A stretch of DNA of 60,863 nucleotides from Lentisphaerota bacterium. Lineage in GTDB: Bacteria > Verrucomicrobiota > Lentisphaeria > Victivallales > Victivallaceae. Shown in pieces: positions 1-9,600 of the stretch. The translations under genes and the position numbers were made by a program. The DNA is taken from NCBI GenBank assembly GCA_015061725.1, contig SUVX01000015.1, positions 1-60,863 of the forward strand, written 5' to 3'. Position 1 is the first letter of the stretch; the number at the start of each line of letters is the position of its first letter. The notes beneath the pieces were generated by a model, which was not told the origin of the DNA, searched no databases, and was given only the letters and a program-made list of their open reading frames with translations.

Positions 1-84
1 TGGGGGGTTCGGGGGGAGGCGAAAAACTTTTTTTCTCGTGAAAAAAAGTTTTTCGCCTCCCCCCGATTCCCATCACCTTTTATA
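1..84 (-). repeat. Dispersed palindromic element, copy 1
   Basis: A perfect 24-bp inverted repeat (arms 11-34 and 41-64, loop CTCGTG at 35-40) is made of a G/C block, an A/T block and seven T or A next to the loop. Its reverse complement matches the copy at 50951-51067, including the loop CACGAG and the flank GGGAATCGGGGGG. It starts about 6 bases after the stop codon of the FG-GAP gene and is cut by the window edge. Its orientation relative to that gene matches copy 2 and its host gene. A terminator or 3'-end stabilising role is possible but is an inference. Confidence 0.85.
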
Positions 85-89
85 AAAAG

Positions 90-1217
90 TTAAGCGATGA
101 TGGCGAATTTGCTGCCGGAGATGCGGGTATCGGTTTCGATACGGGCGTTCATATCTGTCCAGTTGCCGGCGTAACCGGCGCCCCAGAAGCCGAGACCGCC
201 CCAGCCGGAAGACTGTTCGCGCAGGAGGATGTCTTCTTTGCCGTCGGCGTTGTAGTCACCGACAGCTTCGACGGCGAAACTGCTGTCAAGATTGCCGATC
301 CAGCGGGCATTGACGGAGTTGCCGTCATCCCAGCACCACATTTCGCCGTTGCTTTTCTGAATGACGATATCGTCTTTGCCATCACCGTTGAAATCGCCGG
401 AAACCATGAACTTGGAATCACCGAGATAACCGATGTCGGTTTGAGACCAGTTCCATGTTTTGAAAGAGGTATCATTGTTCTGCCAGAGATAGAGGTGACC
501 GTTGGAAGTGTTTTCAACGATGAGTTTGTCTTCTTTTCCGCCGAAGGAGCCTGCGCCGAGGATTTTCCAGGGATTGGAGGCAGGATTGTCAACGTGCCAG
601 ATATCCTTGTAAGTGGTTCCGTCAAGGACGACACCGAAACTGCCGTTGTTGTCATAGATGAGAATATCATCATATTCGTTGCCGTCAAAATCGGCGACTG
701 CACAGGTATTGAAAGAGTCTTCAACGTGACAGAGGTCAACGTAGCCGTAGGAGGGATCGTTCAAGTCGGTCCAGGCAGCGAAGGTGTTGCCGATACCGTT
801 ATAGAGAAGCACACCGTCATAATCAACTTTTGTCCCCTTGAAGTGTCCTGCACCGACGACGCGCCAGAGATTGATATCTGAGCCGCTCCACTGCCAGATG
901 CCGCCCCACTCGGCGGGGAATTTGCCGTTGTTGTGGATCATACCGACGGCACCGCGGTTCTGATCCCAGGCGATAACCTGAGAAAATCCGCGATTTTTGA
1001 TGTCAGTTGAAGGCTTGGTGATCGCAACAACTGCCCGATCTGTCATGGTAGGAACGCTGCTGTCAGCAACAGAATCATATACTTTTCCGTTATTCTTCTC
1101 TGTTACTGTTCCTGCTTCATCATTGCCGCTTTTTCCCACAGCAGATTCAGTTATCTCTTCTGCAAAAATCTGCGGCACACACTGTAATTCACCATCAGAA
1201 ACAATCAACTTTTCCAT
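90..1217 (-). CDS. FG-GAP/VCBS repeat protein
   Basis: A protein of about 375 residues whose C-terminal two thirds is a series of FG-GAP/VCBS-like blades. Calcium-type loops such as DFDGNEYDD, DFNGDGKDD and DYNADGKED recur with Trp-rich spacers (WQW, WHVDN, WCWDD). Such blades build beta-propellers in surface or secreted proteins, but there is no hydrophobic signal peptide: the N-terminus is acidic and Ser/Thr-rich, so the export route is unclear. The ATG at 1217 is chosen because AGGA lies 9 bases upstream; a TTG at 1223 would leave only 3. It has its own candidate promoter and is followed at once by the palindromic element. Ligand unknown. Confidence 0.8.
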   Translation of the reverse strand: MEKLIVSDGELQCVPQIFAEEITESAVGKSGNDEAGTVTEKNNGKVYDSVADSSVPTMTDRAVVAITKPSTDIKNRGFSQVIAWDQNRGAVGMIHNNGKFPAEWGGIWQWSGSDINLWRVVGAGHFKGTKVDYDGVLLYNGIGNTFAAWTDLNDPSYGYVDLCHVEDSFNTCAVADFDGNEYDDILIYDNNGSFGVVLDGTTYKDIWHVDNPASNPWKILGAGSFGGKEDKLIVENTSNGHLYLWQNNDTSFKTWNWSQTDIGYLGDSKFMVSGDFNGDGKDDIVIQKSNGEMWCWDDGNSVNARWIGNLDSSFAVEAVGDYNADGKEDILLREQSSGWGGLGFWGAGYAGNWTDMNARIETDTRISGSKFAIIA

Positions 1218-1287
1218 ACTCAATATTCCTTACTTTAATCAGGTTGTTCTTCACCGGACACAACTTTAAAGAAAATAAACATGATAT

Positions 1288-1316
1288 AAGGTAGCACTTA
1301 TCCAATTGCTTGTCAA
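1288..1316 (-). promoter_or_regulatory. Sigma70-type promoter for the FG-GAP gene
   Basis: On the minus strand TTGACA (1311-1316), a 17-base spacer and TACCTT (1288-1293) lie about 70 bases before the start codon. The -35 is consensus and the -10 is weak. The rest of the 1218-1396 gap holds a short inverted repeat around the -35 (TTGTCAA...TTGACAA) and no gene. Confidence 0.5.
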
Positions 1317-1396
1317 GAACGTTGACAATATTTTTACAGTTATCTGGAAACTCCACGCCATCTTTTTTACGGCTCTGCCCCGACTCTCTATTTTCT

Positions 1397-3283
1397 TTAC
1401 CGGGAATAACTTGCTTTTTTCGTTTCCAGCTCTTCCCAACGGGCGTAGAGGGTTTCAAGGTGCGCTCTGGCTTCATCCAGTTTTGCCTGAAGAACGGGAG
1501 CCTCTTTGGCGCGGGTGGTATAAAAATCAGGAGCCGTAAATTCCGCTTCAAGAGAAGAAATCAATTCCTCCGCTTCAAGGACCGCTTCTTCCATACCATC
1601 CAACTCTTTCTGTTCCTTGTAAGAGAGTTTCTGCGGCTGTTTTTTCACGGGAACGGGAGCAGGCGTTTCCTTTTTAACCGTCTGAACTTCCTGAACTTTT
1701 GCCGCCTGTTTCTGCGTTTGTTTGAAGACGAAATAATCGTAATCGCCCTCCTGAACGGTTATGCCCTCTTCTCCATCAAAGGAGATGATTCTGTTGCAGA
1801 CTCTGTTGAGGAAATACCGGTCGTGACTGACAACGATGACAGGCGCTGAATAATGCACGAGAGCCTCTTCCAATACCCGCAACGTGGGCAGATCAAGGTC
1901 GTTGGTCGGTTCGTCAAGAATCAGAAAGTTGCCGCCCTGTTTCAGCACGATGGCAAGCAGAAGACGCGCTTTTTCGCCGCCTGAAAGATACTTGACTTTG
2001 GTGTTGATACGTTCATCTTCAAAAAGAAAACGTTTGAGATATCCCCAGATGGAAATTTTATCCGTTCCCAGATTCACGCTGTCGGAGTCTCCGGCAACGG
2101 CTTCGGCAACGGTCTGTTCGGGATCAAGCGTGATACGGGTCTGATCGATGTAATTGAACGCCACAGTATCGGCAATGTGGATTTTTCCGCTTTGCGGTGC
2201 AAGGGAACCGGTAATCAATTTAAGCAGCGTGGTTTTGCCGATTCCGTTGGGACCGATGATACCGGTCTTGCTGCCCTGCGGAAACTCACAACTGAAATCG
2301 TTGATAAGTTTGCGTTCCCCGAAACTGAAAGAAACGTTTTCCAGTTCAACAACTTTGTTTCCGAGCCGTCCGGGGGCGGGAATAATCAACTCCACATTGC
2401 CCATGCGTTTGGGACGGTCAATGGCAGAGAGTTCCTCAAAACGGCGCAGGCGTCCCAGATTGCGGCGCAAACGCGCCTTGGGAGAACGGCGCACCCAGTC
2501 AATTTCAAGGCGCAAAAACTTTTCACGTTTATCGGCTTCGGCATCTTCTGCGTATTCATGCGCCTCTTTCGCCTCAAGAAAATCTGCGTAAGAGCCGACA
2601 CAGGAAAAGAATTTGCCGTTTGACAACTCCACGATTCTGTTGGCGATGCGGTCAAGAAAATAGCGGTCGTGCGTGACAAACAGACAGGCGCCGCGATAGG
2701 AGGCAAGAAAATTCTCTATCCAGTTCACCGTTCCGACGTCAAGATGGTTGGTCGGTTCATCCAGAAGAAGCAGATCAGGTTCAGAAATCAGCGCCCGGGC
2801 AAGCAGAACACGGCGCATTTCTCCGCCCGAAAGACGGGCAAAACTCTTCTGCCGGTCAAGATCAAGTTTGTCAAGCATGGTATCCAATTTGTTTTCATAA
2901 GTCCATGCCTGATGATAATTGATTTTGTGTTCCAGCTCCACAGCGGCGGCAGAATGGGGAGACTGGCGGTTGTACGCTTCAAGAAGTTCCGCAAAATACT
3001 GCAATCCCTCAGCGACCAGTTCGCCCACATTTTTATCGGATTCAAAGACGGGGTCCTGCGGCATATAGGCAATACGGCAGCCCCGGGCAACGCTGATGTT
3101 CCCGGAGGAGGGCTGTTCGATCCCCGCAACGATTTTAAGCAGCGTGGACTTGCCCCCGCCGTTGCGTCCGATGAGCGCGACACGCTCCCCTGCCCCGATA
3201 TACATATCGGCATCGTCAAAAATGATTTGTCTGCCGATGGAAAGATTGAGTTTTTCCCCCGACCAAACGCACTGGTCATTCAT
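1397..3283 (-). CDS. uup: ABC-F family ATPase, Uup-like
   Basis: Duplicated ATPase of 628 residues with no membrane segments. The first ABC domain has Walker A GRNGGGKST (about 39-47), signature LSGGE and Walker B LLLLDEPTNHLD. The second has GPNGIGKTT (near 343), LSGGE and LILDEPTNDLD. After a Pro/Lys-rich linker the last ~75 residues form a charged coiled coil of the Uup C-terminal type. ABC-F proteins act on ribosomes or, for Uup, also bind branched DNA. It lies 4 bases after mnmE, so the two are probably cotranscribed. Uup rather than EttA or an antibiotic-resistance ABC-F is inferred from the C-terminal coil. Confidence 0.9.
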   Translation of the reverse strand: MNDQCVWSGEKLNLSIGRQIIFDDADMYIGAGERVALIGRNGGGKSTLLKIVAGIEQPSSGNISVARGCRIAYMPQDPVFESDKNVGELVAEGLQYFAELLEAYNRQSPHSAAAVELEHKINYHQAWTYENKLDTMLDKLDLDRQKSFARLSGGEMRRVLLARALISEPDLLLLDEPTNHLDVGTVNWIENFLASYRGACLFVTHDRYFLDRIANRIVELSNGKFFSCVGSYADFLEAKEAHEYAEDAEADKREKFLRLEIDWVRRSPKARLRRNLGRLRRFEELSAIDRPKRMGNVELIIPAPGRLGNKVVELENVSFSFGERKLINDFSCEFPQGSKTGIIGPNGIGKTTLLKLITGSLAPQSGKIHIADTVAFNYIDQTRITLDPEQTVAEAVAGDSDSVNLGTDKISIWGYLKRFLFEDERINTKVKYLSGGEKARLLLAIVLKQGGNFLILDEPTNDLDLPTLRVLEEALVHYSAPVIVVSHDRYFLNRVCNRIISFDGEEGITVQEGDYDYFVFKQTQKQAAKVQEVQTVKKETPAPVPVKKQPQKLSYKEQKELDGMEEAVLEAEELISSLEAEFTAPDFYTTRAKEAPVLQAKLDEARAHLETLYARWEELETKKASYSR

Positions 3284-3287
3284 CCTT

Positions 3288-4625
3288 TTATTTTCCTATA
3301 CAGAAACGGTGAAACACACTGTCAAGCAAATCCGGAGAGGCGGTCTTGCCGACCGTTTCCCCGACAGAAAAACTTGCAGCAGCAAGATCGGCGGCGGCAA
3401 GTTCATATTCAGAAGATTCAAAGTTCATACGCGCCGTGATCAGCGCGGCAATGGCTTCTTCAAGTTCCCCGGCTATACGGGCATTGACGGCGACATCAGG
3501 AAGTGTCTGCTGAACGCTTCCGGCATTGATGATCTCACTGAATTTTTCTATCAAATTATCAATCCCCTCACCCGTCACGGCAGAGAGCGCCGCCTGCGGC
3601 AGATCCAGTTCAGGCATGACAAAACCGGGAACCAGATCAATTTTGTTCCACACGGCAATCACATTGCGCGCTGAAGAATCCAGAAGTTCCTGCAGTTCCC
3701 CTGCGCGGTCGGGACTTGAAGCATCAAGCAGCCAGAAAGTCACCTGTCCGGCTGCAATGGAACGGCGGCTGCGTTCAATACCCAGTTTTTCAACGGGGTC
3801 GGAACTTTCGCGCAAACCTGCAGTATCCGTCAAAATGACAGGGATATTATCCAGAACAGTTCTTTCTTCAACCGTATCGCGGGTGGTTCCGGGGATATCG
3901 CTTACGATGGCGCGTTCAAATCCCAGCAGACGGTTGAGCAGACTGGATTTTCCGGCATTGGGACGTCCGGCAAGAACGACCTCCACACCGTCACGCAGCT
4001 GACTGCCCCGGGCGCGGGTGGCAAGAAGTTCGGAAGTTTCTTTTTCTATTTCCTGACACTGTCCGGCAAGTTCTGCATCACTTGCAAAATCCAATTCCTC
4101 ATCAGGAAAATCCAGACGCGCCTCACATTCGGAGCGCAACGCATTGATTTTGTCATAAAGAGAATTCAAGCGTTCACTCAAAGCCCCCGCCAGCTGTTTC
4201 TGGGCAAGGTCAAAAGCGGCGGAACTGCCCGATGTGATGACATCAGAAACCGCTTCAGCCTGCGTCAAATCCATCTTGCCGTTGACAAAGGCGCGAAAAG
4301 TGAATTCTCCCGGTTCAGCCATACGGCATCCGGCAGATAAAAGTGCCCGCAAAGCGTTGTCCGCAGCGGCGGCACCGCCGTGACAATGCAGTTCGATCAC
4401 ATCATCTCCGGTATAACTTGCGGGTGCTTTCATAAAGACGGCAAGGGCGGGGTCCATACCGATCTTGCCCAGATACATCTTGCGGGGAGAGGCAGAAGAA
4501 AGAACAACACGTCCTTTCCAGACTTTATCCGCTATCTCAACAGCACGCGGTCCGGATACGCGCAAAACAGTAATCGCGCCGCCCGTTCCGCTGGCAGGAG
4601 CCGTTATGGTGTCACAGGTATTCAT
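3288..4625 (-). CDS. mnmE: tRNA modification GTPase MnmE
   Basis: With MnmG, MnmE makes the 5-carboxymethylaminomethyl group on wobble U34 of certain tRNAs. The protein (445 residues) has the N-terminal folate-binding domain (start DTITAPAS), a helical domain split by an inserted G domain with G1 GRPNAGKSS, G3 DTAG and G4 NKID, and the invariant C-terminal FCIGK whose Cys is essential. The ATG at 4625 overlaps the TGA of the upstream oxidoreductase (TGATG), implying translational coupling; a TTG one codon earlier is less likely. mnmG is not in the window. Confidence 0.95.
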   Translation of the reverse strand: MNTCDTITAPASGTGGAITVLRVSGPRAVEIADKVWKGRVVLSSASPRKMYLGKIGMDPALAVFMKAPASYTGDDVIELHCHGGAAAADNALRALLSAGCRMAEPGEFTFRAFVNGKMDLTQAEAVSDVITSGSSAAFDLAQKQLAGALSERLNSLYDKINALRSECEARLDFPDEELDFASDAELAGQCQEIEKETSELLATRARGSQLRDGVEVVLAGRPNAGKSSLLNRLLGFERAIVSDIPGTTRDTVEERTVLDNIPVILTDTAGLRESSDPVEKLGIERSRRSIAAGQVTFWLLDASSPDRAGELQELLDSSARNVIAVWNKIDLVPGFVMPELDLPQAALSAVTGEGIDNLIEKFSEIINAGSVQQTLPDVAVNARIAGELEEAIAALITARMNFESSEYELAAADLAAASFSVGETVGKTASPDLLDSVFHRFCIGK

Positions 4626-5677
4626 CAAACGTAATTTTTCACAGGGGTTCTTGCGCCGTTGTTCCGGGCAGAAGAATAAACAGCCATAACCAGCGCAGAA
4701 GTACTGGCAGCTTCAGCAAGAGTGTTGCCGGGGGCGCGCTTTTCACGGATAGCATCAACAACATCCAACAACTGGGCAACGTGTCCGCTGCCGTAATATG
4801 CTTTTCCGGCAACAGTTGCTTCTTCACGGTCATCAGCCAAAGTTTCGCGGATCATCTTTTCACGCTCTTTATCAAGAGAAAAGACCATTTCGCAGTTTTC
4901 ATTGACGTAATTCATCACCGCCAGATCTCCGTCGATAAAGAGATTGCTGCACCAGCCGACCGGACTGGAATTGGTGGCGGCAACCACACCGGTCACACCG
5001 CTTTCAAACTCAATGGTGAATGTGGCAGTATCCTCAACTTCGATCACCCCCTGATGTGTCAGATTGGCTGTATGAGCAGAAACGGCAACGATATTGCCGA
5101 AGAGGAAACGCAACTGGTCCAGATGATGGATCGCCTGATTGATGAGAATACCGCCGCCCTCGCCGGACTGAGTGCCGCGCCAGGCATCTTTGATATAGTA
5201 TTCATCGGTTCTGCGGCAGCGGAAATGCAGATTGACCATGAGGATCTTTCCGAACGCCCCGTCTGCAATCAGTTTTTTCATGCGGATATTATGCGGTTCA
5301 AAACGGTGCTGAAAAATACCGGAGGCAACAAGTTCAGGATGTTCTGCTGCGGCGGCAACCATTTTATCCATATCTTCAGGAACCCGTCCGAGCGATTTTT
5401 CGCAAACGACATGTTTTCCGGCTTTCAGAGCATCACAGACAATCTGCACATGACTGGCATGATCGGTGCAGACACTGACAAGATCCACTTCAGGATCAGC
5501 CAGCAGTTCACGGTAATCACAGGAACGTCTGTTTATTCCGTATTTATCGCCTTTTTCCTGCATTTTTTCAGGAACAAGATCAGAAATATGGATAACTTCC
5601 ACATCAGGAAGTTTCTGATACCCTTCAATATGTGTTGCAGAAATAACACCGCAACCGATAACGCCGACTTTTATCAT
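4625..5677 (-). CDS. Gfo/Idh/MocA family oxidoreductase
   Basis: NAD(P)-dependent sugar-type dehydrogenase of 350 residues. The N-terminal Rossmann fold starts with VGVIGCGVISATH; the family motif CEKSLGR (EK-P-like) follows near residue 95. The C-terminal domain carries GGGILINQAIHHLD, whose His corresponds to the family's catalytic region. Substrate cannot be read from sequence; members oxidise sugars, inositols or UDP-sugars. It heads the mnmE-uup run, 80 bases and one terminator after oadB. No signal peptide, so cytoplasmic. Confidence 0.88.
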   Translation of the reverse strand: MIKVGVIGCGVISATHIEGYQKLPDVEVIHISDLVPEKMQEKGDKYGINRRSCDYRELLADPEVDLVSVCTDHASHVQIVCDALKAGKHVVCEKSLGRVPEDMDKMVAAAAEHPELVASGIFQHRFEPHNIRMKKLIADGAFGKILMVNLHFRCRRTDEYYIKDAWRGTQSGEGGGILINQAIHHLDQLRFLFGNIVAVSAHTANLTHQGVIEVEDTATFTIEFESGVTGVVAATNSSPVGWCSNLFIDGDLAVMNYVNENCEMVFSLDKEREKMIRETLADDREEATVAGKAYYGSGHVAQLLDVVDAIREKRAPGNTLAEAASTSALVMAVYSSARNNGARTPVKNYV

Positions 5678-5694
5678 TCTTGTTTATCCCCTTT

Positions 5695-5736
5695 GCAAAA
5701 AACCGGCACTCTCCCCACAGGGAAAATGCCGGTTTG
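5695..5736 (-). terminator. Rho-independent terminator after oadB
   Basis: Reading the minus strand, AAACCGGCA pairs with TGCCGGTTT around an inner TCCC/GGGA stem and is followed by a T run. It closes the birA-oadGAB unit and separates it from the oxidoreductase-mnmE-uup unit. Confidence 0.8.
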
Positions 5737-5757
5737 AATATTTTTCAAATTCTCTTA

Positions 5758-7467
5758 TCAGAGACCTTTGAGCATGTTGAGCAGAACACCTGCGGCAACA
5801 GCGGAACCGATAACGCCGGCGACGTTGGGTCCCATAGCGTGCATCAGCAGGAAGTTGCCCGGATCAGATTCCTGACCGACCTTATTGGCAACACGGGCTG
5901 CCATCGGCACGGCGGAAACACCGGCGGCACCGATCAGAGGATTGATCTTTTCTTTGCTGAACAGATTCATGATCTTGGCGAAGATGACACCGGCAGCAGT
6001 ACCGAGACTGAAAGCGATGGCACCCAGCAGCAGGATACCCAGAGTCTGGATGGAGAGGAACTGATCGGCAGAAAGCTTGGATCCGACAGCGATACCGAGG
6101 AAGATGGTAACGATGTTGATCAAGGCATTCTGGGCAGTCTGGTTGAGGCGTTCGACAACGCCGCACTCACGCATCAAATTACCGAACATCAGGAAACCGA
6201 TCAACGGAGCGGCATCCGGCAGCAGAAGAGCGCAGAGGACGGTAATCAGAATCGGGAAGCAGATCTTCTCAACTTTGCTGACCGCACGGGTCTGGGTCAT
6301 GCGGATCTTGCGTTCAGCTTCAGTGGTCAAGATTCTCATGATGGGCGGCTGAATGATCGGAACCAGAGCCATGTAACTGTAAGCGGCAACGGCAACAGCA
6401 CCGAGCAGTTTCGGACTGAGTTTGCTGGTAAGGTAAATGGAGGTCGGACCGTCAGCACCGCCGATGATACCGATGGAGGCGGCATCTTTCAGGTCAAATC
6501 CGCAGAAGGTCAGCATGGTGGCGCCGATCAAAGCAGAGAAGATACCGAACTGAGCCGCACCGCCCAGAATGGAGGTCTTGGGGTTGGCAATCAGAGGACC
6601 GAAGTCAGTCATGGCACCGACACCCATGAAAATCAGCAGCGGGAACACACCGGTTTCGATACCGACGTTGTAGATCATGCCCTGAAGTCCGTCCGGACCG
6701 GAAATACCGGCAAGCGGAATATTGGCAAGCAGCGCACCGAAACCGATCGGCATCAGCAGAAGCGGTTCAAATCCCTTGACGATGGCAAGGTAAATGAGAA
6801 CAAAGGAAACACAGATCATCAGAACACGTCCGAGACCGAGGATCCAGGTGCTCTTGAAGCAGGAAGAGGTCTGACGGATAATATCATAGATACCGGTACT
6901 CAACCAGAGGGCTTTCAGAGATTCGCCCCAGGTGGTGGTAAGTTTATCAGCTCTGGCAGAGTTGTTGTCCACAGAGTCATGATACAGCTCAGTCGGGATG
7001 AAGCAACCGATGACCATTCCTTTGACCAGAGTGGCGGCAGGAACAAACTTTCCGTTGAGTTTCACGACTTTGAGCGTGGTTTCAGATTTGATTTTACCCT
7101 TACTGCGTCCTTCGGGGTGAATGATCGCCATTTCACGTCCGGGAGAAGCAATCGCCTTTTCAGCAGTGCTGACAGAGTAGACAACAGCCGGTTTTTCCCA
7201 TTCATAAACGAGATAACGTTTGCCGTCCTTGCCCTGATACCAGCCGAAAAGATCATCGCTGTCGGACATTTTTTTGACACCGGCAGGCAGAACAAAACAA
7301 TCTTTGTCACAGGCTTTTGCCGCCTTGATACAAGCCTGGGCGGTCTTGGGACAAGCCTTGACTGCGGCTTTTTTCGCCGGAGCGAGGGTGGGCTCTGCCG
7401 GAGCAGCACCCACCGCAAATGCCAGCAGCATCGCCGCCAGCATGGGGATTGATTTAAGTATACTCAT
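5758..7467 (-). CDS. oadB: Oxaloacetate decarboxylase beta subunit (Na+ pump), N-terminally extended
   Basis: OadB decarboxylates the carboxybiotin carried by OadA and exports sodium across the inner membrane. Residues from about 190 to the end are a classic OadB membrane domain with [10 protein letters not shown], a conserved [13 protein letters not shown] segment and [15 protein letters not shown]. It is much longer than usual (569 against roughly 375-435): it adds a signal peptide ([18 protein letters not shown]) and about 150 hydrophilic residues, including several Cys, before the first membrane helix. The start has GAGG 7 bases upstream, so the extension is real translation. It is the last gene of oadG-oadA-oadB. 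Confidence 0.93.
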   Translation of the reverse strand: MSILKSIPMLAAMLLAFAVGAAPAEPTLAPAKKAAVKACPKTAQACIKAAKACDKDCFVLPAGVKKMSDSDDLFGWYQGKDGKRYLVYEWEKPAVVYSVSTAEKAIASPGREMAIIHPEGRSKGKIKSETTLKVVKLNGKFVPAATLVKGMVIGCFIPTELYHDSVDNNSARADKLTTTWGESLKALWLSTGIYDIIRQTSSCFKSTWILGLGRVLMICVSFVLIYLAIVKGFEPLLLMPIGFGALLANIPLAGISGPDGLQGMIYNVGIETGVFPLLIFMGVGAMTDFGPLIANPKTSILGGAAQFGIFSALIGATMLTFCGFDLKDAASIGIIGGADGPTSIYLTSKLSPKLLGAVAVAAYSYMALVPIIQPPIMRILTTEAERKIRMTQTRAVSKVEKICFPILITVLCALLLPDAAPLIGFLMFGNLMRECGVVERLNQTAQNALINIVTIFLGIAVGSKLSADQFLSIQTLGILLLGAIAFSLGTAAGVIFAKIMNLFSKEKINPLIGAAGVSAVPMAARVANKVGQESDPGNFLLMHAMGPNVAGVIGSAVAAGVLLNMLKGL

Positions 7468-7478
7468 GGTAAAACCTC

Positions 7479-9290
7479 TTATCCAATAACGACCAGAGTG
7501 TCACCGGCAGCAACAACGCCGCCCTGGGCAACGCTGATTTCTTTGACGGTACCGGCGAAACCGGCTTTGATTTCGTTTTCCATCTTGACGGCTTCGAGAA
7601 TGAGCAGCGTGGTATCGGCTTCAACCTGATCGCCGACAGCAACGTTGATCTTCATAACAGTACCCGGGAGCGGAGCGGCAACCGGTTTGCCTTCGCCGTT
7701 TCCGGCAGTCTGAGCAGCGGCAGCCGGAGCAGCAGCGCCTTCGCCGACCTTGACGGTGAAGCTCTTGCCGCCGACTTTGGCAGTGTAATCGCCGTTGCCG
7801 GAAACTTCAACGGTCACAGCCTTGCCGTCGATGGTGGCGGTGTAGACACCGTTGGCAGCAGCAGCCTTGGCAGGAGAAGCAGCTTCTTTGTAACGGATAC
7901 CGTTGGGACGGTCACCCTTGAGGAAGTTGAGTCCTTTTTCGCCGCAGGCGGCAACGATGAAGATGTTTTCTTCAGTGACAGGAAGACCAGCTTCTTCCAG
8001 AAGTTTGGTATTGTAGGCAACGCCCAGTTTGGGATCGCGGTCATTGCGTTCGACAACAGCTTCGGTGGTGGGTTCAAGACCCAACTGTTCAGAAGCAAGT
8101 TTCACGATTTCCGGATCGGGAGCGACCGGAGTCTTACCGAAGTAACCGAGAACCATCTTGCCGTAGCCGTTCTTGTCAATAACTTTCCAATCGCCGCGCA
8201 TGGCGTTGGAGAAAGCCTGCTGGAAGTAGAACTGGGAAACGGGGGTGACGGAAGTACCGAATCCGCCCTTGGCAACGACGTCGCGCATGGCTTCGATACA
8301 GGCATCGTATTTGTCCAGGCAGTTGTTGTCGCGCATCATCTGGGTATTGGCAGTCAGAGCGCCGCCGGGCATGGGGCTGAAGACGATCTTGGGAGAGACC
8401 TGCATGGATTCCGGGGGCATGAAGTATTTATCCATGCACTGTTCAAAGACCTTTTCGGCAGCCAGGATCTTTTCAGGATCAATATCAAGAGTGTACTCAG
8501 TTCCGCGCAGACGCTGATACATGACGAGGATATCAGCTTCGCAGGTACCGCCGGAAAGCGGGCTCATGGCAAGGTCGATGACATCGGCACCGGCTTCGAT
8601 AGCGGCATAGTTACAGCTGACAGCCATACCGGCGGTGTCGTGGGTGTGGAACTGGATTTCTTTGTCATTGCCCAGAAGCTCGCGCGCCATCTTGATGGTT
8701 TCGTAAACAGTCTGGGGAGTGCTGGTACCGGAGGCATCCTTGAAGGCAAGAGAATCAAACGGCACGCCGCTGTCAAGAATGGCTTTCAGGCTGTCGATGT
8801 AGAAAGCGGGGCTGTGAGCATAGGACTCAGTCAGTCCGGGAGCAAGTCCCATCATGGTCACGGTGACCTGATGTTTGAGTCCGGCATTGTGGATGCTGTT
8901 TCCGGAGGGGATCAGGTTGCGGACGTCGTTGAGAGCATCAAAGTTACGGATGGTGGTGATACCATGTTTTTTGAACATGCGGGCATGCAGATCAATGATA
9001 TCAGAGGACTGGGAAGAAAGACCGACCACGTTGACACCGCGGGAAAGGGTCTGCAGATTCACATCCGGACCGACCACTTCACGGCATTTATCCATCATAT
9101 CAAAGGCGTCTTCCTGACAGTAGAAATAGAGACTCTGGAAACGGGCGCCGCCGCCGATTTCGATGTAGTTGATACCGGCCTTGACCGCTGCATCAAGAGC
9201 AGGGAGGAAATCTTCAGTTTTGACGCGGGCGCCGAGACAGGACTGGAAGCCGTCACGGAACGAACAATCCATGAATTTGATTTTTTTCAT
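7479..9290 (-). CDS. oadA: Oxaloacetate decarboxylase alpha subunit (biotin protein)
   Basis: Cytoplasmic carboxyltransferase moving CO2 from oxaloacetate to biotin. The N-terminal HMGL/PYC-type barrel opens with the metal-site sequence [11 protein letters not shown] and includes an HTHDTAG block. The middle is the conserved carboxylase domain, followed by an Ala-rich linker. The C-terminal biotinyl domain carries EAVKMEN, with the biotinylated Lys near residue 569. Length 603 is typical. It sits 41 bases after oadG and 11 before oadB. Pyruvate carboxylase subunit B would look alike, but the adjacent oadG and oadB settle the role. Confidence 0.95.
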   Translation of the reverse strand: MKKIKFMDCSFRDGFQSCLGARVKTEDFLPALDAAVKAGINYIEIGGGARFQSLYFYCQEDAFDMMDKCREVVGPDVNLQTLSRGVNVVGLSSQSSDIIDLHARMFKKHGITTIRNFDALNDVRNLIPSGNSIHNAGLKHQVTVTMMGLAPGLTESYAHSPAFYIDSLKAILDSGVPFDSLAFKDASGTSTPQTVYETIKMARELLGNDKEIQFHTHDTAGMAVSCNYAAIEAGADVIDLAMSPLSGGTCEADILVMYQRLRGTEYTLDIDPEKILAAEKVFEQCMDKYFMPPESMQVSPKIVFSPMPGGALTANTQMMRDNNCLDKYDACIEAMRDVVAKGGFGTSVTPVSQFYFQQAFSNAMRGDWKVIDKNGYGKMVLGYFGKTPVAPDPEIVKLASEQLGLEPTTEAVVERNDRDPKLGVAYNTKLLEEAGLPVTEENIFIVAACGEKGLNFLKGDRPNGIRYKEAASPAKAAAANGVYTATIDGKAVTVEVSGNGDYTAKVGGKSFTVKVGEGAAAPAAAAQTAGNGEGKPVAAPLPGTVMKINVAVGDQVEADTTLLILEAVKMENEIKAGFAGTVKEISVAQGGVVAAGDTLVVIG

Positions 9291-9331
9291 TTGAAAGTCT
9301 TTTCCTTATTATAATTAAAAAACTGTTTTGT

Positions 9332-9568
9332 TTATTTACCGAGTTTATGAGCCACGACAGCGGCGGCGACAGCGGCAAGCTGTTCATCAGAGGGTCCGGC
9401 AGATTTTTTTGCCGCGGGTTTGGCTTCACCCTGAAGCGCATTGGCAAAGGGCTTCAACGCCTTGGACATAAGCTTCATTGCGAAAATCATGATAATGAGA
9501 AAGACATAAACCATGCCCATTCCCAGCACCATCATTCGCAATCCGGCAGAGAGAAGATCCATATTCAT
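9332..9568 (-). CDS. oadG: Oxaloacetate decarboxylase gamma subunit
   Basis: Small assembly subunit (78 residues) with one N-terminal membrane helix (MVLGMGMVYVFLIIMIFAM) and an Ala/Lys-rich cytoplasmic tail, the usual OadG shape. OadG binds OadA and holds the complex to OadB. The ATG at 9568 is preferred over a GTG at 9577 because AAAGGTGG lies 5 bases before it. First of the three pump genes, 32 bases after birA. Confidence 0.88.
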   Translation of the reverse strand: MNMDLLSAGLRMMVLGMGMVYVFLIIMIFAMKLMSKALKPFANALQGEAKPAAKKSAGPSDEQLAAVAAAVVAHKLGK

Positions 9569-9600
9569 AGAATCCACCTTTCTTTATTGTTAATCTTCAA

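Noticed and set aside
1195..1551. Small open frame over the uup 3' end and the gap before the FG-GAP gene
   Set aside because: Lies in another frame of uup, has no ribosome site, and the part over the gap is A/T-rich noise.
1397..3283. Antibiotic-resistance ABC-F protein
   Set aside because: The C-terminal coiled coil and operon with mnmE fit housekeeping Uup; nothing indicates resistance.
5680..7452. A 590-codon open frame opposite oadB
   Set aside because: It has no ribosome site or family resemblance and is rich in Gln/Asp/Gly/Ser as expected from the mirror of Ala/Leu-rich membrane codons; oadB is unmistakable on the other strand.
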